NCBI RefSeq assembly: GCF_023701695.1
Contig: NZ_JAJOZC010000001.1
Coordinates: forward strand, 2,914,001-2,978,000
Source of the DNA: Streptomyces sp. RKAG290
GTDB lineage: Bacteria; Actinomycetota; Actinomycetes; Streptomycetales; Streptomycetaceae
DNA: 64,000 nucleotides
Reading direction: 5' to 3'
Shown piece after piece: positions 24,213 to 33,399 of this stretch (position 1 is its first letter; every line of letters starts with the position of its first letter). A model generated the notes under the pieces. The model ran no database searches. It saw only the letters and a list, made by a program, of their open reading frames with translations, and was not told the origin of the DNA. Position numbers and translations under genes: made by a program.

Positions 24213-24273
24213 CCCGCAGGTTCGCCGGTAAGTCCGGCCGGCCCCTCCGCAAGGAGGGACCAGAGCCTGCGGG
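24213..24273 (+). terminator. nested hairpin followed by TTTCT
   Basis: CCCGCAGG (24213-24220) pairs with CCTGCGGG (24266-24273), which is followed by TTTCT. Inside it lies CCCTCC-GCAA-GGAGGG, a stem with a GNRA tetraloop (24243-24258), and a GCCGG/CCGGC stem. It ends the small peptide transcript and faces the pdxH stop. Confidence 0.65.
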
Positions 24274-24306
24274 TTTCTGCGTGCCCGGGGTCGGGGACGA
24301 CGACCG

Positions 24307-24993
24307 CTACGGGCACAGCCGCTCGACGCGCCAGGGCCCGTCGCCGCCCTCTGCCTCCCGCACGTAGCGCAGCCGGTCGTGCAGCCGGTTCTCGTGGCCC
24401 TGCCAGAACTCGATCGTGTCGGGGACGACCCGGAAGCCGCCCCAGTGCGGGGGCGCCGGGACCCGTTCGCCCTCCGGGTAGCGGGCCGCGAGTTCCTCGT
24501 AGCGCCGCACCAGCTCATCGCGGGAGCCGATCACGGTGGACTGCGCGCTCGCCCAGGCGCCGAGCTGGGAGCCGTGGGGGCGGGTGCGGAAGTAGGCGAC
24601 CGTCTCCTCGCGGCCGACCCGGGACGCGGTGCCGGTGACGATGACCTGGCGGGCCAGCGGGTGCCAGGGGAAGAGCAGCGAGACATGCGGGTTGAGGGCC
24701 AGCTCGTGGCCCTTGCGGGAGTCGTAGTTGGTGAAGAAGACGAAGCCGCGCTCGTCGTACGTCTTCAGCAGCACCGTGCGGGAGGAGGGCCGTCCGTCGG
24801 GCGTCGCCGTGGACACCACCATGGCGTTCGGCTCGTGCAGCACGCCACCTGCGGCGATCTGCCGGAACCAGCGGGCGAACTGCTGCATCGGATCGGCGGC
24901 GAGACTGTCCTCGGGGAAGCTCTCGGAACGGTACTGCTCGCGCATCGCGGCCGGATCGGTGGTGGAATCGGAGGAGGAATCTGCGGTGGGCAC
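24307..24993 (-). CDS. pdxH: pyridoxamine 5'-phosphate oxidase
   Basis: 228 aa; GTG 24993. FMN-dependent oxidation of pyridoxine/pyridoxamine 5'-phosphate to PLP. Seen: [21 protein letters not shown]-terminal motif, FMN/substrate segments [20 protein letters not shown] and [38 protein letters not shown], and the C-terminal family signature [19 protein letters not shown]. Length and motifs are those of complete PdxH. It is divergent from citrate synthase 2 with a 185-nt gap; single-gene unit. Confidence 0.95.
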   Translation of the reverse strand: MPTADSSSDSTTDPAAMREQYRSESFPEDSLAADPMQQFARWFRQIAAGGVLHEPNAMVVSTATPDGRPSSRTVLLKTYDERGFVFFTNYDSRKGHELALNPHVSLLFPWHPLARQVIVTGTASRVGREETVAYFRTRPHGSQLGAWASAQSTVIGSRDELVRRYEELAARYPEGERVPAPPHWGGFRVVPDTIEFWQGHENRLHDRLRYVREAEGGDGPWRVERLCP

Positions 24994-25178
24994 GGGATCA
25001 TCCTGCCGCAGAGGAACGGGTCTGCCCCGTGCGCAGGGCCACCAACCGCTGCGGAGAGGAGCGGAAGGAACGGGGAGCTGTGCCGGATGTCACGCTTCCC
25101 GGTCACGTCGGAACCCGCCAGTATCTTGGGTGGGCCCTTGTGGTCCGTCCAGAGCCGCCGATCCGAGGGAGCCGCCTG

Positions 25179-26288
25179 ATGTCCGACTTCGTACCCGGAC
25201 TCGAAGGAGTCGTCGCGTTCGAAACGGAGATCGCCGAACCCGACAAGGAAGGCGGTTCGCTCCGCTACCGCGGGGTCGACATCGAGGAACTCGTCGGCCA
25301 TGTGTCGTTCGGCAACGTCTGGGGGCTGCTGGTCGACGGGGCGTTCAACCCCGGGCTGCCGCCGGCCGAGCCGTTCCCGATCCCGGTGCACTCCGGTGAC
25401 ATCCGGGTCGACGTCCAGTCCGCGCTGGCGATGCTCGCTCCCGTGTGGGGGCTGAAGCCCCTGCTGGACATCGACGAGCAGACCGCGCGCAACGACCTCG
25501 CCAGGGCCGCCGTCATGGCGCTCTCGTACGTCGCCCAGTCGGCGCGCGGACAGGGGCTGCCGATGGTCCCGCAGAGCGAGATCGACAAGGCGCAGTCCGT
25601 GGTGGAACGGTTCATGATCCGCTGGCGCGGTGAGCCGGACCCGCGGCACGTGAAGGCAGTCGACGCGTACTGGACGTCGGCAGCCGAGCACGGGATGAAC
25701 GCCTCGACGTTCACCGCCCGGGTCATCGCCTCGACCGGCGCCGACGTGGCCGCCGCGCTGTCCGGCGCGGTGGGGGCCATGTCCGGCCCGCTGCACGGGG
25801 GCGCGCCGTCCCGGGTGCTCGGCATGATCGAGGAGATCGAGCGGACCGGGGACGCCACCGCGTACGTGAAGAAGGCCCTGGACAAGGGCGAGCGGCTGAT
25901 GGGCTTCGGCCACCGGGTCTACCGCGCCGAGGACCCCCGGGCCCGGGTGCTGCGGCGGACCGCCGAGGAGCTGGGTGCGCCGAGGTTCGAGGTGGCGCAG
26001 GCGCTGGAGAAGGCGGCCCTGGAGGAGCTGCACGCGCGGCGCCCGGACCGGGTGCTGGCGACGAACGTGGAGTTCTGGGCGGCGATCATGCTGGACTTCG
26101 CCGAGGTCCCGGCGCACATGTTCACGTCGATGTTCACGTGCGCGCGCACGGCGGGCTGGTCGGCGCACATCCTGGAGCAGAAGCGGACGGGCCGTCTGGT
26201 GCGGCCGTCGGCGACGTACATCGGTCCCGGCACCCGCAGTCCGCGGGAGATCCCCGGCTTCGAGCAGCTGGCGGATCTGGGCAACTGA
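25179..26288 (+). CDS. citA: citrate synthase 2
   Basis: 369 aa; ATG 25179 with GAGGGAG upstream. Condenses acetyl-CoA and oxaloacetate to citrate. Shorter than the hexameric ~430-aa GltA and lacking its N-terminal domain, as in the actinobacterial second citrate synthase (CitA). Active-site His206 (MSGPLHGGAPSRV) and His245 (MGFGHRVYRAEDPRA) are present. The position of the catalytic Asp (E. coli Asp362 in NVDFYSG) is Glu298 here (ATNVEFWAAIML). Arg-rich CoA/citrate segment KRTGRLVRPSATYIGP near the end. A methylcitrate synthase role cannot be excluded from sequence. Confidence 0.9.
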   Translation: MSDFVPGLEGVVAFETEIAEPDKEGGSLRYRGVDIEELVGHVSFGNVWGLLVDGAFNPGLPPAEPFPIPVHSGDIRVDVQSALAMLAPVWGLKPLLDIDEQTARNDLARAAVMALSYVAQSARGQGLPMVPQSEIDKAQSVVERFMIRWRGEPDPRHVKAVDAYWTSAAEHGMNASTFTARVIASTGADVAAALSGAVGAMSGPLHGGAPSRVLGMIEEIERTGDATAYVKKALDKGERLMGFGHRVYRAEDPRARVLRRTAEELGAPRFEVAQALEKAALEELHARRPDRVLATNVEFWAAIMLDFAEVPAHMFTSMFTCARTAGWSAHILEQKRTGRLVRPSATYIGPGTRSPREIPGFEQLADLGN

Positions 26289-26363
26289 CCCGGCACACCG
26301 TGGGGTTCGGACGCGCCTTCCGGGCGCGTCCGGGCCCTGCGGCTTCCCCCTGAGGACCGCGCC

Positions 26364-26945
26364 TCAGCGGCCGGCCTGCGCGGCGCCTTCGACGTGCCGG
26401 CCGTCCGGGCGGTTCAGCGCCCACGTCTGCAAGACGTAGGGCCGTCCCTTCTCCTCCCCCTCGATCAGCGGCACATCGAGCAGGCCGAAGCCCGTCCGGA
26501 CGGCCACTGCGACGCTGGCGGAGTTGTCGGCCTCCAGCTCCAGGATCACCTGCTCCACGTCCAGCTGCTCGAAGGCGTAGGCGGCGATCACCCGCACCGC
26601 CCGCGCGGCCAGCCCCTGGCCGCGGTGGGCCGGGCCGATCACGTAGCCGATCTCCGTGCCCTCGGGTGCGCGGCGCAGCATCACCTCGCCGAGCGGTGCC
26701 CCGCCGTCGAGGGTGATGGCGAGCAGGATGGTCGTGCCCTCCGCCCGCAGCTGCCGGGCCCGGTCCAGCCGTGCCCGGGCGGCCTCCTCGTCGAACGGGG
26801 AGACGATCGGTGTCCAGTACGCGATGTCGGGGTGGTCCAACAGCTTCGGCATCGCGGCCAGATCCCCTTCCGTCCAGTCGCGCAGGACGAGTCCTTCCCC
26901 GGTGAGCTCGATGGGAGCGGGAAGGGGCGACGCGGTGCTGCTCAT
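26364..26945 (-). CDS. GNAT family N-acetyltransferase
   Basis: 193 aa; ATG 26945 with GGGAGG upstream. RimJ/RimL-like GNAT: LVLRDWTEGDLAAMPKLLDH, LGEVMLRRAPEGTEIGYVIG, acetyl-CoA loop GPAHRGQGLAARAVRVIAAY, and LELEADNSASVAVAVRTGFG. These transfer acetyl from acetyl-CoA to an amine (ribosomal proteins, antibiotics or small molecules). No partner gene; convergent with citrate synthase 2. Confidence 0.88.
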   Translation of the reverse strand: MSSTASPLPAPIELTGEGLVLRDWTEGDLAAMPKLLDHPDIAYWTPIVSPFDEEAARARLDRARQLRAEGTTILLAITLDGGAPLGEVMLRRAPEGTEIGYVIGPAHRGQGLAARAVRVIAAYAFEQLDVEQVILELEADNSASVAVAVRTGFGLLDVPLIEGEEKGRPYVLQTWALNRPDGRHVEGAAQAGR

Positions 26946-27008
26946 GGTGAAGGACCTCCCTGGCCTGTTCAGGACGAGGAAGGATATCCGGGGTCCGGCC
27001 CCCGCCCC

Positions 27009-27593
27009 TCAGCCCAGCGCGTCCTCGACCAGGGCCGCCCACTGCGCGACGACCCGGCCGCGGCGGGCGGTGTCGTCGGTGAGGACGTTGGCCAGGCCCA
27101 GGCCGCGGGCCATGTCCAGGAGGCCCTGGACCGTCTCCCGTACGCCCGGCCTGGACTCGTCGGCGCCCAGCAGGCCGACGGCGATGCGGTGGGTCTCCCG
27201 GCCCACCCGGGCTTCGAGTTCGGTGACGCGGGGGCGCAGCTGCTCCTCGTTGGAGGCGGCCACCCAGAGCTGGAGGGCGGCGCGGAAGAGCGGGCCGGTG
27301 TAGAGGTCGACCAGGGCGGCGACGACTGCGGCGCGGTCCTGGACGGTGACGGCGCGCAGGGCGGCGGAGCGTTCCTCGGCGACGTACTCGACGGCCGCGG
27401 TGAACAGGTCCTCCCGGGTCGGGAAGTGGTGCTGGGCGGCGCCGCGCGAGACCCCGGCACGCATCGCGACGACGGAGACGGTGGAGCCCGCCCAGCCGTG
27501 CTCGGCCAGGCAGGAGACCGCGGCTTCCAGCAGTCGTTGGCGGGTGGCACGGCTGCGGTCCTGTTTGGGGCCGGGGGTCCTGCCCTCTGTCAC
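27009..27593 (-). CDS. TetR family regulator of the acyl-CoA catabolic cluster
   Basis: 194 aa from GTG 27593, chosen because it overlaps the enoyl-CoA hydratase stop as GTGA; ATG 27602 is an alternative. N-terminal HTH: RATRQRLLEAAVSCLAEHGW, VSVVAMRAGVSRGAAQHHFP, TREDLFTAAVEYVAEER. The helical C-terminal half should bind an acyl-CoA-like ligand. It is last in the ligase-hydratase-TetR unit, so it probably represses its own operon and perhaps the carboxylase operon, where a palindrome lies at 37589-37608. Confidence 0.88.
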   Translation of the reverse strand: MTEGRTPGPKQDRSRATRQRLLEAAVSCLAEHGWAGSTVSVVAMRAGVSRGAAQHHFPTREDLFTAAVEYVAEERSAALRAVTVQDRAAVVAALVDLYTGPLFRAALQLWVAASNEEQLRPRVTELEARVGRETHRIAVGLLGADESRPGVRETVQGLLDMARGLGLANVLTDDTARRGRVVAQWAALVEDALG

Positions 27594-28324
27594 AACACCC
27601 ATGCGGGGTCCCGTCGTTCGAGGAAGGCCGTCATTCCCTCCCGTGCCTCGGCGGAGGCGAAGAGCGCTGCGGAGCGGGCGGTCAGGTCTTCGGCTTGCTG
27701 GTCGAAACTCTGCAGCACAGTAGCCGTGACCAGCTCCTTCGATGCGGCCAGCCCCTGCGGGGAGGCCCTGCGCAGCCCGTCCAGTACGGGCCCGAGCGCC
27801 TCGTCCACGTCGTCGGCGGCCAGCGTGATCAGGGAGATCCTGGCGGCTTCGGCGGCGTCGAAGCGTTCGCCGGTGAGGTAGTAGCGGGCGGCGGCGCGCG
27901 GGTCGATGCGGGGCAGCAGCGGCATGGAGATGACGGCCGGGGCGAGGCCGAGCCGGGATTCGGTGAGGGCGAAGGTGGCGTCCGGTCCGGCCGCCGAGAT
28001 GTCGCAGGCGCCGAGCAGCCCGAGCCCGCCGGCCCGGACGTGGCCGGTGACCCGGGCCACGACCGGTTTGGGCAGGGCGACGATCTGCCGCATCAGCGCG
28101 ACGAACGCGGCCGGCTCGGGCGGTGCGGTGAGGTCCGCGCCGGCGCAGAACGTGGTCCCGGTGTGGGTGAGTACGACCGCGCGCACGCTGTCGTCGGCCG
28201 CGCATGCCGCGAGCGCGGCCGACAGTTCGCCGACGAGCCGCGCGGAGAGTGCGTTGCGGTTGGCCGGGGAGTCGAGGGCGAGGGTGGTGATGCCCCGCTC
28301 GTGCGTGGGGGCGGCGAGCGTCAC
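27590..28324 (-). CDS. enoyl-CoA hydratase/isomerase family protein
   Basis: 244 aa, crotonase fold. Oxyanion-hole motif TTFCAGADLTAPPEPA and GHVRAGGLGLLGACDISAAG. The first catalytic Glu is recognisable in FALTESRLGLAPA, whereas the second Glu of classical hydratases is not evident in PAVISMPLLPRI, so an isomerase, hydrolase or special hydratase (compare isohexenylglutaconyl-CoA hydratase AtuE) is possible. It overlaps the ligase gene (28321-28324) and the TetR gene. Confidence 0.85.
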   Translation of the reverse strand: MTLAAPTHERGITTLALDSPANRNALSARLVGELSAALAACAADDSVRAVVLTHTGTTFCAGADLTAPPEPAAFVALMRQIVALPKPVVARVTGHVRAGGLGLLGACDISAAGPDATFALTESRLGLAPAVISMPLLPRIDPRAAARYYLTGERFDAAEAARISLITLAADDVDEALGPVLDGLRRASPQGLAASKELVTATVLQSFDQQAEDLTARSAALFASAEAREGMTAFLERRDPAWVL

Positions 28325-29949
28325 GTGGTCTTCTCCTCGGGTCGGGGGTCGGTGCTGCGGGACTTCTCGCGGTCGCGCAGTTCGCGGCGCAGGATCTTTC
28401 CGGAGGCCGCGCGCGGGACGGCGTCGACGAATTCGACCTGCCGGACCTTCTTGTACGGGGCGACGCGCTCGGCGACGTACGCCATCACGTCTTCCGCCGT
28501 CAGGTCCACCGGGGCGACGGACGGTGCGCGGACCAGGAACGCCTTGGGGATCTCGTTGCCGTCGGCGTCGTACACACCGATGACGGCGGCGTCCGCGACG
28601 GACTCGTGGCCGAGCAGCAGTGCTTCGAGTTCGGCGGGGGCGACCTGGTAGCCCTTGTACTTGATGAGTTCCTTGACCCGGTCGACGACGAACAGCCAGC
28701 CGTCCTCGTCGACGCGTCCGATGTCGCCGGTGTGCACCCAGCCGTCGCTGTCGATCATCTCGGCGGTGGCCTCGGGGCGGCCGAGGTAGCCCTTCATCAC
28801 CTGCGGGCCGCGGATGAGGATCTCGCCGTCCGTACCCGTACCGGCGTCCTCGTCCGGGGAGCCGAGGGCGACGATCCGCATCTCGGTGTTGGGCAGCAGC
28901 GTGCCGACGGCTCCGGGCGGCGGGTTCTCGGCGGCGAGCGGGACGACGTGCGTGCCGGGCGAGAGTTCCGTCATCCCGTACGCCTGGCGCACGGGCGGCA
29001 GGCCGAGCCGGCCGGAGCAGACGGCGGCGAGTTCCGCGTCGAGCGGGGCGGCGGCGCTGACGATGTACTCCAGCGAGGACAGGTCGTACCGGTCGACGAC
29101 CGGGTGCTTGGCGAGGGCGAGCACGATCGGCGGGGCGACGTACAGGCCGGTGATGCGGTGCGTCTCGATCGCGGCGAGGAACTGCGTGAGGTCGAAGCGC
29201 GGCAGCACGACGACGGTGGCGCCGGTCCGCAGCGGTGCGTTCATGAGGGCGGTGAGCCCGTAGATGTGGAAGAAGGGGAGCACGGCCAGGATGCGGGCGC
29301 CGGTGCCCATGGGTATGAAGGGGCGCAGCTGCTCCAGGTTGGTCGCCATGGAGCGGTGGGTGAGCATGACGCCCTTGGGCGTGCCGGTGGTGCCGGAGGA
29401 GTACGGCAGGGCGGCGATGTCCTCGGCCGGGTCGATGGTGACCATCGGTTCGGGGGCGGTGGTGGCGAGCATGTCGAGGACGGAGGTGTGTCCCTCCGCC
29501 CGGTCGCAGACGAAGATCTCCTCGATGCCGCCGACGAGTTCGGCCGCGCGGCGGGCCGTGCTCAGGAGCGGGGAGACCGTGACGATCCAGCGGGCGGAGG
29601 AGTCGCGGAGCTGTTTGGCGAACTCCTCGGCCGTGGCGAGCGGGTGGACGGTGGTGACGGTGGCGCCCGCCCGGGTAGCGCCGAAGAAGACCGGCGGGTA
29701 CGCGATGGTGTTCGGGCTGTGCAGGGCGAGCACGTCGCCCTTGACCAGTCCGGCGGCGGCGAGCCCCGCGGAGATCTTGCGGTGGAAGGCGTCGAGCTGC
29801 CGGTAGGTGAGCCGGCTGCTGTCGTCCGTCCCGTCGATCAGGGCGACGGTGTCGCCGAACTCCGCGGCGGCCTGTCCCAGCACCGCGTCGTGGATGGCTG
29901 TGTCGAGTGGCTGGACGTCGGGGTAGTCGCTCCGGAACACGTGCACCAT
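28321..29949 (-). CDS. 4-coumarate/cinnamate-CoA ligase family protein
   Basis: 542 aa; ATG 29949 with AAAGGGA upstream. ANL ligase making acyl-CoA via an acyl-adenylate: P-loop LPYSSGTTGTPKGVMLTHRS, A5 YGMTELSPGTHVV, A7/A8 VHTGDIGRVDEDGWLFVVDR and VKELIKYKGYQVAPAELEAL, catalytic Lys in PRAASGKILRREL. The S. coelicolor orthologue at this position is, as I recall, the characterised cinnamate:CoA ligase. Here it begins the ligase-hydratase-TetR unit next to the carboxylase operon, so it may activate a terpenoid or aromatic acid entering that pathway. 29950-30160 is its promoter region. Confidence 0.88.
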   Translation of the reverse strand: MVHVFRSDYPDVQPLDTAIHDAVLGQAAAEFGDTVALIDGTDDSSRLTYRQLDAFHRKISAGLAAAGLVKGDVLALHSPNTIAYPPVFFGATRAGATVTTVHPLATAEEFAKQLRDSSARWIVTVSPLLSTARRAAELVGGIEEIFVCDRAEGHTSVLDMLATTAPEPMVTIDPAEDIAALPYSSGTTGTPKGVMLTHRSMATNLEQLRPFIPMGTGARILAVLPFFHIYGLTALMNAPLRTGATVVVLPRFDLTQFLAAIETHRITGLYVAPPIVLALAKHPVVDRYDLSSLEYIVSAAAPLDAELAAVCSGRLGLPPVRQAYGMTELSPGTHVVPLAAENPPPGAVGTLLPNTEMRIVALGSPDEDAGTGTDGEILIRGPQVMKGYLGRPEATAEMIDSDGWVHTGDIGRVDEDGWLFVVDRVKELIKYKGYQVAPAELEALLLGHESVADAAVIGVYDADGNEIPKAFLVRAPSVAPVDLTAEDVMAYVAERVAPYKKVRQVEFVDAVPRAASGKILRRELRDREKSRSTDPRPEEKTT

Positions 29950-30160
29950 GGCGGGGAGTCCCTTTCGATGCGGAATGGCGGGACGTGGCGGGTGACGCCG
30001 GTCCCGTACGACGCGTGGCGAGGTGGCGTGCGACGCGGCGGGCGGACCGCCCAGGTCGGCGGGCGGTCCGGTACCGCGTGGAGAGACAGGATGTCGGCTG
30101 CCGGGCGCCCTTGGGGAGACCCGGGTCGGCAGTACTTGGCGCGTTTCGGGGTGGCGTTCG

Positions 30161-31321
30161 TCAGTAGGACTTGGGGAGGCCCAGGGACTGGTGGGACACG
30201 TAGTTCAGGATCATCTCGCGGCTGACCGGCGCGATCCTGGCCACCCGGGACGCGGTGATGAGGGAGCCGAGCCCGTACTCGCGGGTGAGGCCGTTGCCGC
30301 CGAGGGTGTGCACCGCCTGGTCGACCGCCCTGACGCAGGCTTCCCCGGCGGCGTACTTCGCCATGTTGGCGGCCTCGCCCGCGCCGGCGTCGTCGCCGTC
30401 GTCGTAGAGCCGGGCGGCCTTCTGCATCATCAGCCGGGCCAGTTCGAGCTCGATGTGGGCCTGGGCGAGGGGGTGCGCGATGGCCTGGTGGGCGCCGATG
30501 GGCTCCTTCCACACCTGGCGGGTCTTCGCGTACTCGACGGCGCGGGACAGGGCGTAGCGGCCCATGCCGATGCCGAAGGCGGCGGTCATGATGCGTTCGG
30601 GGTTGAGTCCGGCGAAGAGCTGGAGGAGGCCCGCGTCCTCCTCGCCGACGAGCGCGTCCGCGGGCAGCCGTACCTCGTCCAGGACCAGTTCGAACTGCTT
30701 CTCCGGTGCCTGGAGTTCCATGTCGATCCGCGACCGCTGGAAGCCGGGCGCCTCGCGCGGGACGATGAACAGGCAGGGCTTGAGCTTGCCGGACCTGGCG
30801 TCCTCGGTGCGTCCGACGATGAGGGTGGCGTCGGCGATGTCAACGCCGGAGACGAAGACCTTGCGCCCGGTGAGCACCCACTCGTCGCCTTCCCTGCGGG
30901 CGGTGGTGGTGATGCGGTGGGAGTTGGAGCCGGCGTCGGGTTCGGTGATGCCGAAGGCCATGGTGAGGCTGCCGTCGGCGAGTCCGGGCAGCCACTGCCG
31001 CTTCTGGGTGTCGGTGCCGAAGCGGGCAATCACCGTGCCGCAGATGGCCGGTGAGACGACCATCATCAGCAGCGGGGAACCGGCCGCCCCCAACTCCTCC
31101 AGGACTATGGAGAGTTCCGACATCCCGCTGCCGCCGCCGCCGTACTCCTCGGGGAGGTTCACACCGAGGTAGCCGAGCTTGGCGGCCTCGGTCCACAGCT
31201 CGCGCGGGTGGGCGCCCTCGCGGACGACGGAGGTCATGTAGTCGCGTCCGTAGCGCTTCCCGAGGGCGGCGACGGCGGCGCGCAGTGCCTGGTGCTCTTC
31301 GGTTTCGAGGACGGTGATCAT
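30161..31321 (-). CDS. acyl-CoA dehydrogenase
   Basis: 386 aa, full length. Family signatures MAFGITEPDAGSNSHRITT and VHTLGGNGLTREYGLGSLIT; the FAD-binding middle beta domain and C-terminal helical bundle (RYALSRAVEYAKTRQVWKEP) are intact. It oxidises a branched acyl-CoA to the 2-enoyl-CoA; in this operon it parallels citronellyl-CoA dehydrogenase (AtuD) or isovaleryl-CoA dehydrogenase (LiuA). Its start overlaps the biotin carboxylase stop (ATGA, 31318-31321). Which of the two roles applies cannot be decided from motifs. Confidence 0.9.
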   Translation of the reverse strand: MITVLETEEHQALRAAVAALGKRYGRDYMTSVVREGAHPRELWTEAAKLGYLGVNLPEEYGGGGSGMSELSIVLEELGAAGSPLLMMVVSPAICGTVIARFGTDTQKRQWLPGLADGSLTMAFGITEPDAGSNSHRITTTARREGDEWVLTGRKVFVSGVDIADATLIVGRTEDARSGKLKPCLFIVPREAPGFQRSRIDMELQAPEKQFELVLDEVRLPADALVGEEDAGLLQLFAGLNPERIMTAAFGIGMGRYALSRAVEYAKTRQVWKEPIGAHQAIAHPLAQAHIELELARLMMQKAARLYDDGDDAGAGEAANMAKYAAGEACVRAVDQAVHTLGGNGLTREYGLGSLITASRVARIAPVSREMILNYVSHQSLGLPKSY

Positions 31322-33282
31322 GCGGGCTCCTCAGAGGCTGTGGGCTGCGGGACGTGGGACTCGGTGACTACGGCGAGCAGCGCGCCGACCTCCACCTGGA
31401 GGCCGGGCGCCGCATGGAGGGCGGCCAGGGTCCCGGAGGCGGGGGCGAGGATGCGGTGCTCCATCTTCATCGCCTCCAGCCAGATCAGCGGCTGCCCGGC
31501 CTCGACGGCGGCCCCGGCCGCGAGGCCGTCGGCGAGGCGGACGACGGTGCCGGGCATCGGGGCGAGCAGCGAGCCGGGTTCGGTGCGCTCGGCGGGATCG
31601 GTGAACCGGGGCAGTGCGGTGAAGGTGTACGAGCCGGTGGCGGTGTCCACGTACACCCGGTCGTGGTGGGTGGTGACGGTGAAGTGCCGGGTGACGCCGC
31701 CGGTTTCGAGGCTCACCAGGCCGGGGCGGGCGGACACGACGCGGACGCCGTCCGCGACGACGGCGGGGCCGGCCCGGCCGGCGCGGTAGCTGATCTCGTG
31801 CTCGCCGCCGTCCGGCTCGCTCCGGTAGCGCCTGACCCGGTGCTGCGAGGGGAGGTTGCGCCAGGCGCCGAAGCGGGCGACGCCGCCGGCGGTGGCGAGG
31901 CCGGCCGCCGCCGCGAGGGCGGCCGCGGTGGCGGCGGGCCGTGGATCGCCCCGGTCCGCGGTCAGGGCGGCCAGGTGCCGCTCGTAGAAGCCGGTGTCGA
32001 GGCGGGCGGCCACGAAGTCCGGGTGGCGCAGGGAGCGTACGAGCAGCTCGCGGTTGGTGACCGGGCCGTGGATGCGGGCGCGTTCCAGGGCGCGGGCGAG
32101 GAGGCGCACGGCTTCGGTACGGGTGGGGGCGTGGGCGATGACCTTGGCGAGCATCGGGTCGTAGTGCACGCCGATGGTGTCGCCGCCGGTGTATCCGGTG
32201 TCCAGGCGCACGCCCGGCTCGTCCGGTACGTCGAGCGAGAGCAGCGCTCCGGTCTGCGGCTGCCAGTCGCGGGCCGGGTCCTCGGCGTAGAGCCGGGCCT
32301 CGACCGCGTGCCCCCGGGGCTCGGGGGGAAGGGCCGCGGGCAGCGGTTCGCCCTCGGCGACGCGCAGCTGGAGGGCCACCAGATCGAGGCCGAACACCGC
32401 CTCGGTGACGGGGTGTTCGACCTGGAGGCGGGTGTTCATCTCCAGGAAGTACGGCCGTCCGTCCTCGGTGACGAGGAACTCGACCGTGCCCGCACCCCGG
32501 TATCCGACGGCCCTTGCGGCGGCCACGGCGGCGGCGTGCAGCCCGTCGCGCAGCGCGTCGTCGAGGCCGGGAGCGGGGGCCTCCTCGATGACCTTCTGGT
32601 GGCGGCGCTGGAGCGAGCAGTCGCGGGTGCCGAGCGCCCAGACGCCGTCCTGCCCGTCGGCCATGATCTGGACCTCGACGTGCCGGCCGCGTTCCACGTA
32701 CGGCTCGGCGAAGACCTCCCCGTCCCCGAACGCGGACAGCGCCTCGGCCGCGGCTGCGGTCAACTCGCCTGCCAGTGCCTCCAGTTCGCGTACGATCCGC
32801 ATCCCGCGGCCGCCACCGCCCGCCGCCGCCTTCAGCAGCAGCGGGAGGTCGGCGGAGCGTGCCCCGGCCGGGTCGACGGGGGCGAGCAGCGGCACCCCGG
32901 CGGCGGCCATCAGCTCCTTGGCGCGGGTCTTGGACGCCATCAGCTCGATGGCCTTGACCGGCGGGCCCACCCAGAGCAGCCCGGCGTCCTGCACGGCGGC
33001 GGCGAATCCGGCGTTCTCGGAGAGGAAGCCGTACCCGGGGTGGACGGCGTCCGCGCCCGCGGCGAGTGCCGCGGCCACGACGAGGTCGCCGCGCAGATAC
33101 GTGTCGGACGGCGCGGCCCCCGGCAGCCGTACGGCGGTGTCGGCCTCCCGGACGTGCAGCGCGTCGGCGTCCGCGTCGGAGTACACGGCGACGGTGGCGA
33201 TGCCGAGGGCCCGGCAGGTGCGGAAGATCCGGCAGGCGATCTCGCCCCGGTTGGCGACGATGAGTGAGTGAATAGTGGCTGT
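31318..33282 (-). CDS. acyl-CoA carboxylase biotin-containing alpha subunit
   Basis: 654 aa from TTG 33282 (LTATIHSLIVANRGEIACRI), with GGAAAAGAG ~7 nt upstream; an open frame to 33351 adds 23 unlikely residues. Biotin carboxylase domain (1-450): IFRTCRALGIATVAVYSDAD, KAAAGGGGRGMRIVRE, GTRDCSLQRRHQKVIEEAPA, FLEMNTRLQVEHPVTEAV. C-terminal biotin carrier domain: LIWLEAMKMEHRILAP with biotin-Lys606. It carboxylates biotin for the beta subunit encoded upstream (33400). In this AtuA-containing operon the likely substrate is geranyl-CoA or 3-methylcrotonyl-CoA. Confidence 0.9.
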   Translation of the reverse strand, partial: TATIHSLIVANRGEIACRIFRTCRALGIATVAVYSDADADALHVREADTAVRLPGAAPSDTYLRGDLVVAAALAAGADAVHPGYGFLSENAGFAAAVQDAGLLWVGPPVKAIELMASKTRAKELMAAAGVPLLAPVDPAGARSADLPLLLKAAAGGGGRGMRIVRELEALAGELTAAAAEALSAFGDGEVFAEPYVERGRHVEVQIMADGQDGVWALGTRDCSLQRRHQKVIEEAPAPGLDDALRDGLHAAAVAAARAVGYRGAGTVEFLVTEDGRPYFLEMNTRLQVEHPVTEAVFGLDLVALQLRVAEGEPLPAALPPEPRGHAVEARLYAEDPARDWQPQTGALLSLDVPDEPGVRLDTGYTGGDTIGVHYDPMLAKVIAHAPTRTEAVRLLARALERARIHGPVTNRELLVRSLRHPDFVAARLDTGFYERHLAALTADRGDPRPAATAAALAAAAGLATAGGVARFGAWRNLPSQHRVRRYRSEPDGGEHEISYRAGRAGPAVVADGVRVVSARPGLVSLETGGVTRHFTVTTHHDRVYVDTATGSYTFTALPRFTDPAERTEPGSLLAPMPGTVVRLADGLAAGAAVEAGQPLIWLEAMKMEHRILAPASGTLAALHAAPGLQVEVGALLAVVTESHVPQPTASEEPA

Positions 33283-33399
33283 CAAGGAAGAACTCTTTTC
33301 CGCTAGAACACCGCAACCATCAATTGAGGAACCCCGACGGCGAGCAACCACCTCCGCGAGAGCGGCGGCGGTTTAGCGGTTTAGCCGCAAGGGGGGCCC

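Noticed and set aside
31331..33316. 661- and 637-codon frames over the biotin carboxylase gene
   Set aside because: The 31318-33282 frame encodes the clear biotin carboxylase with EAMKMEH; the others are Arg/His- or Gly-rich shadows.
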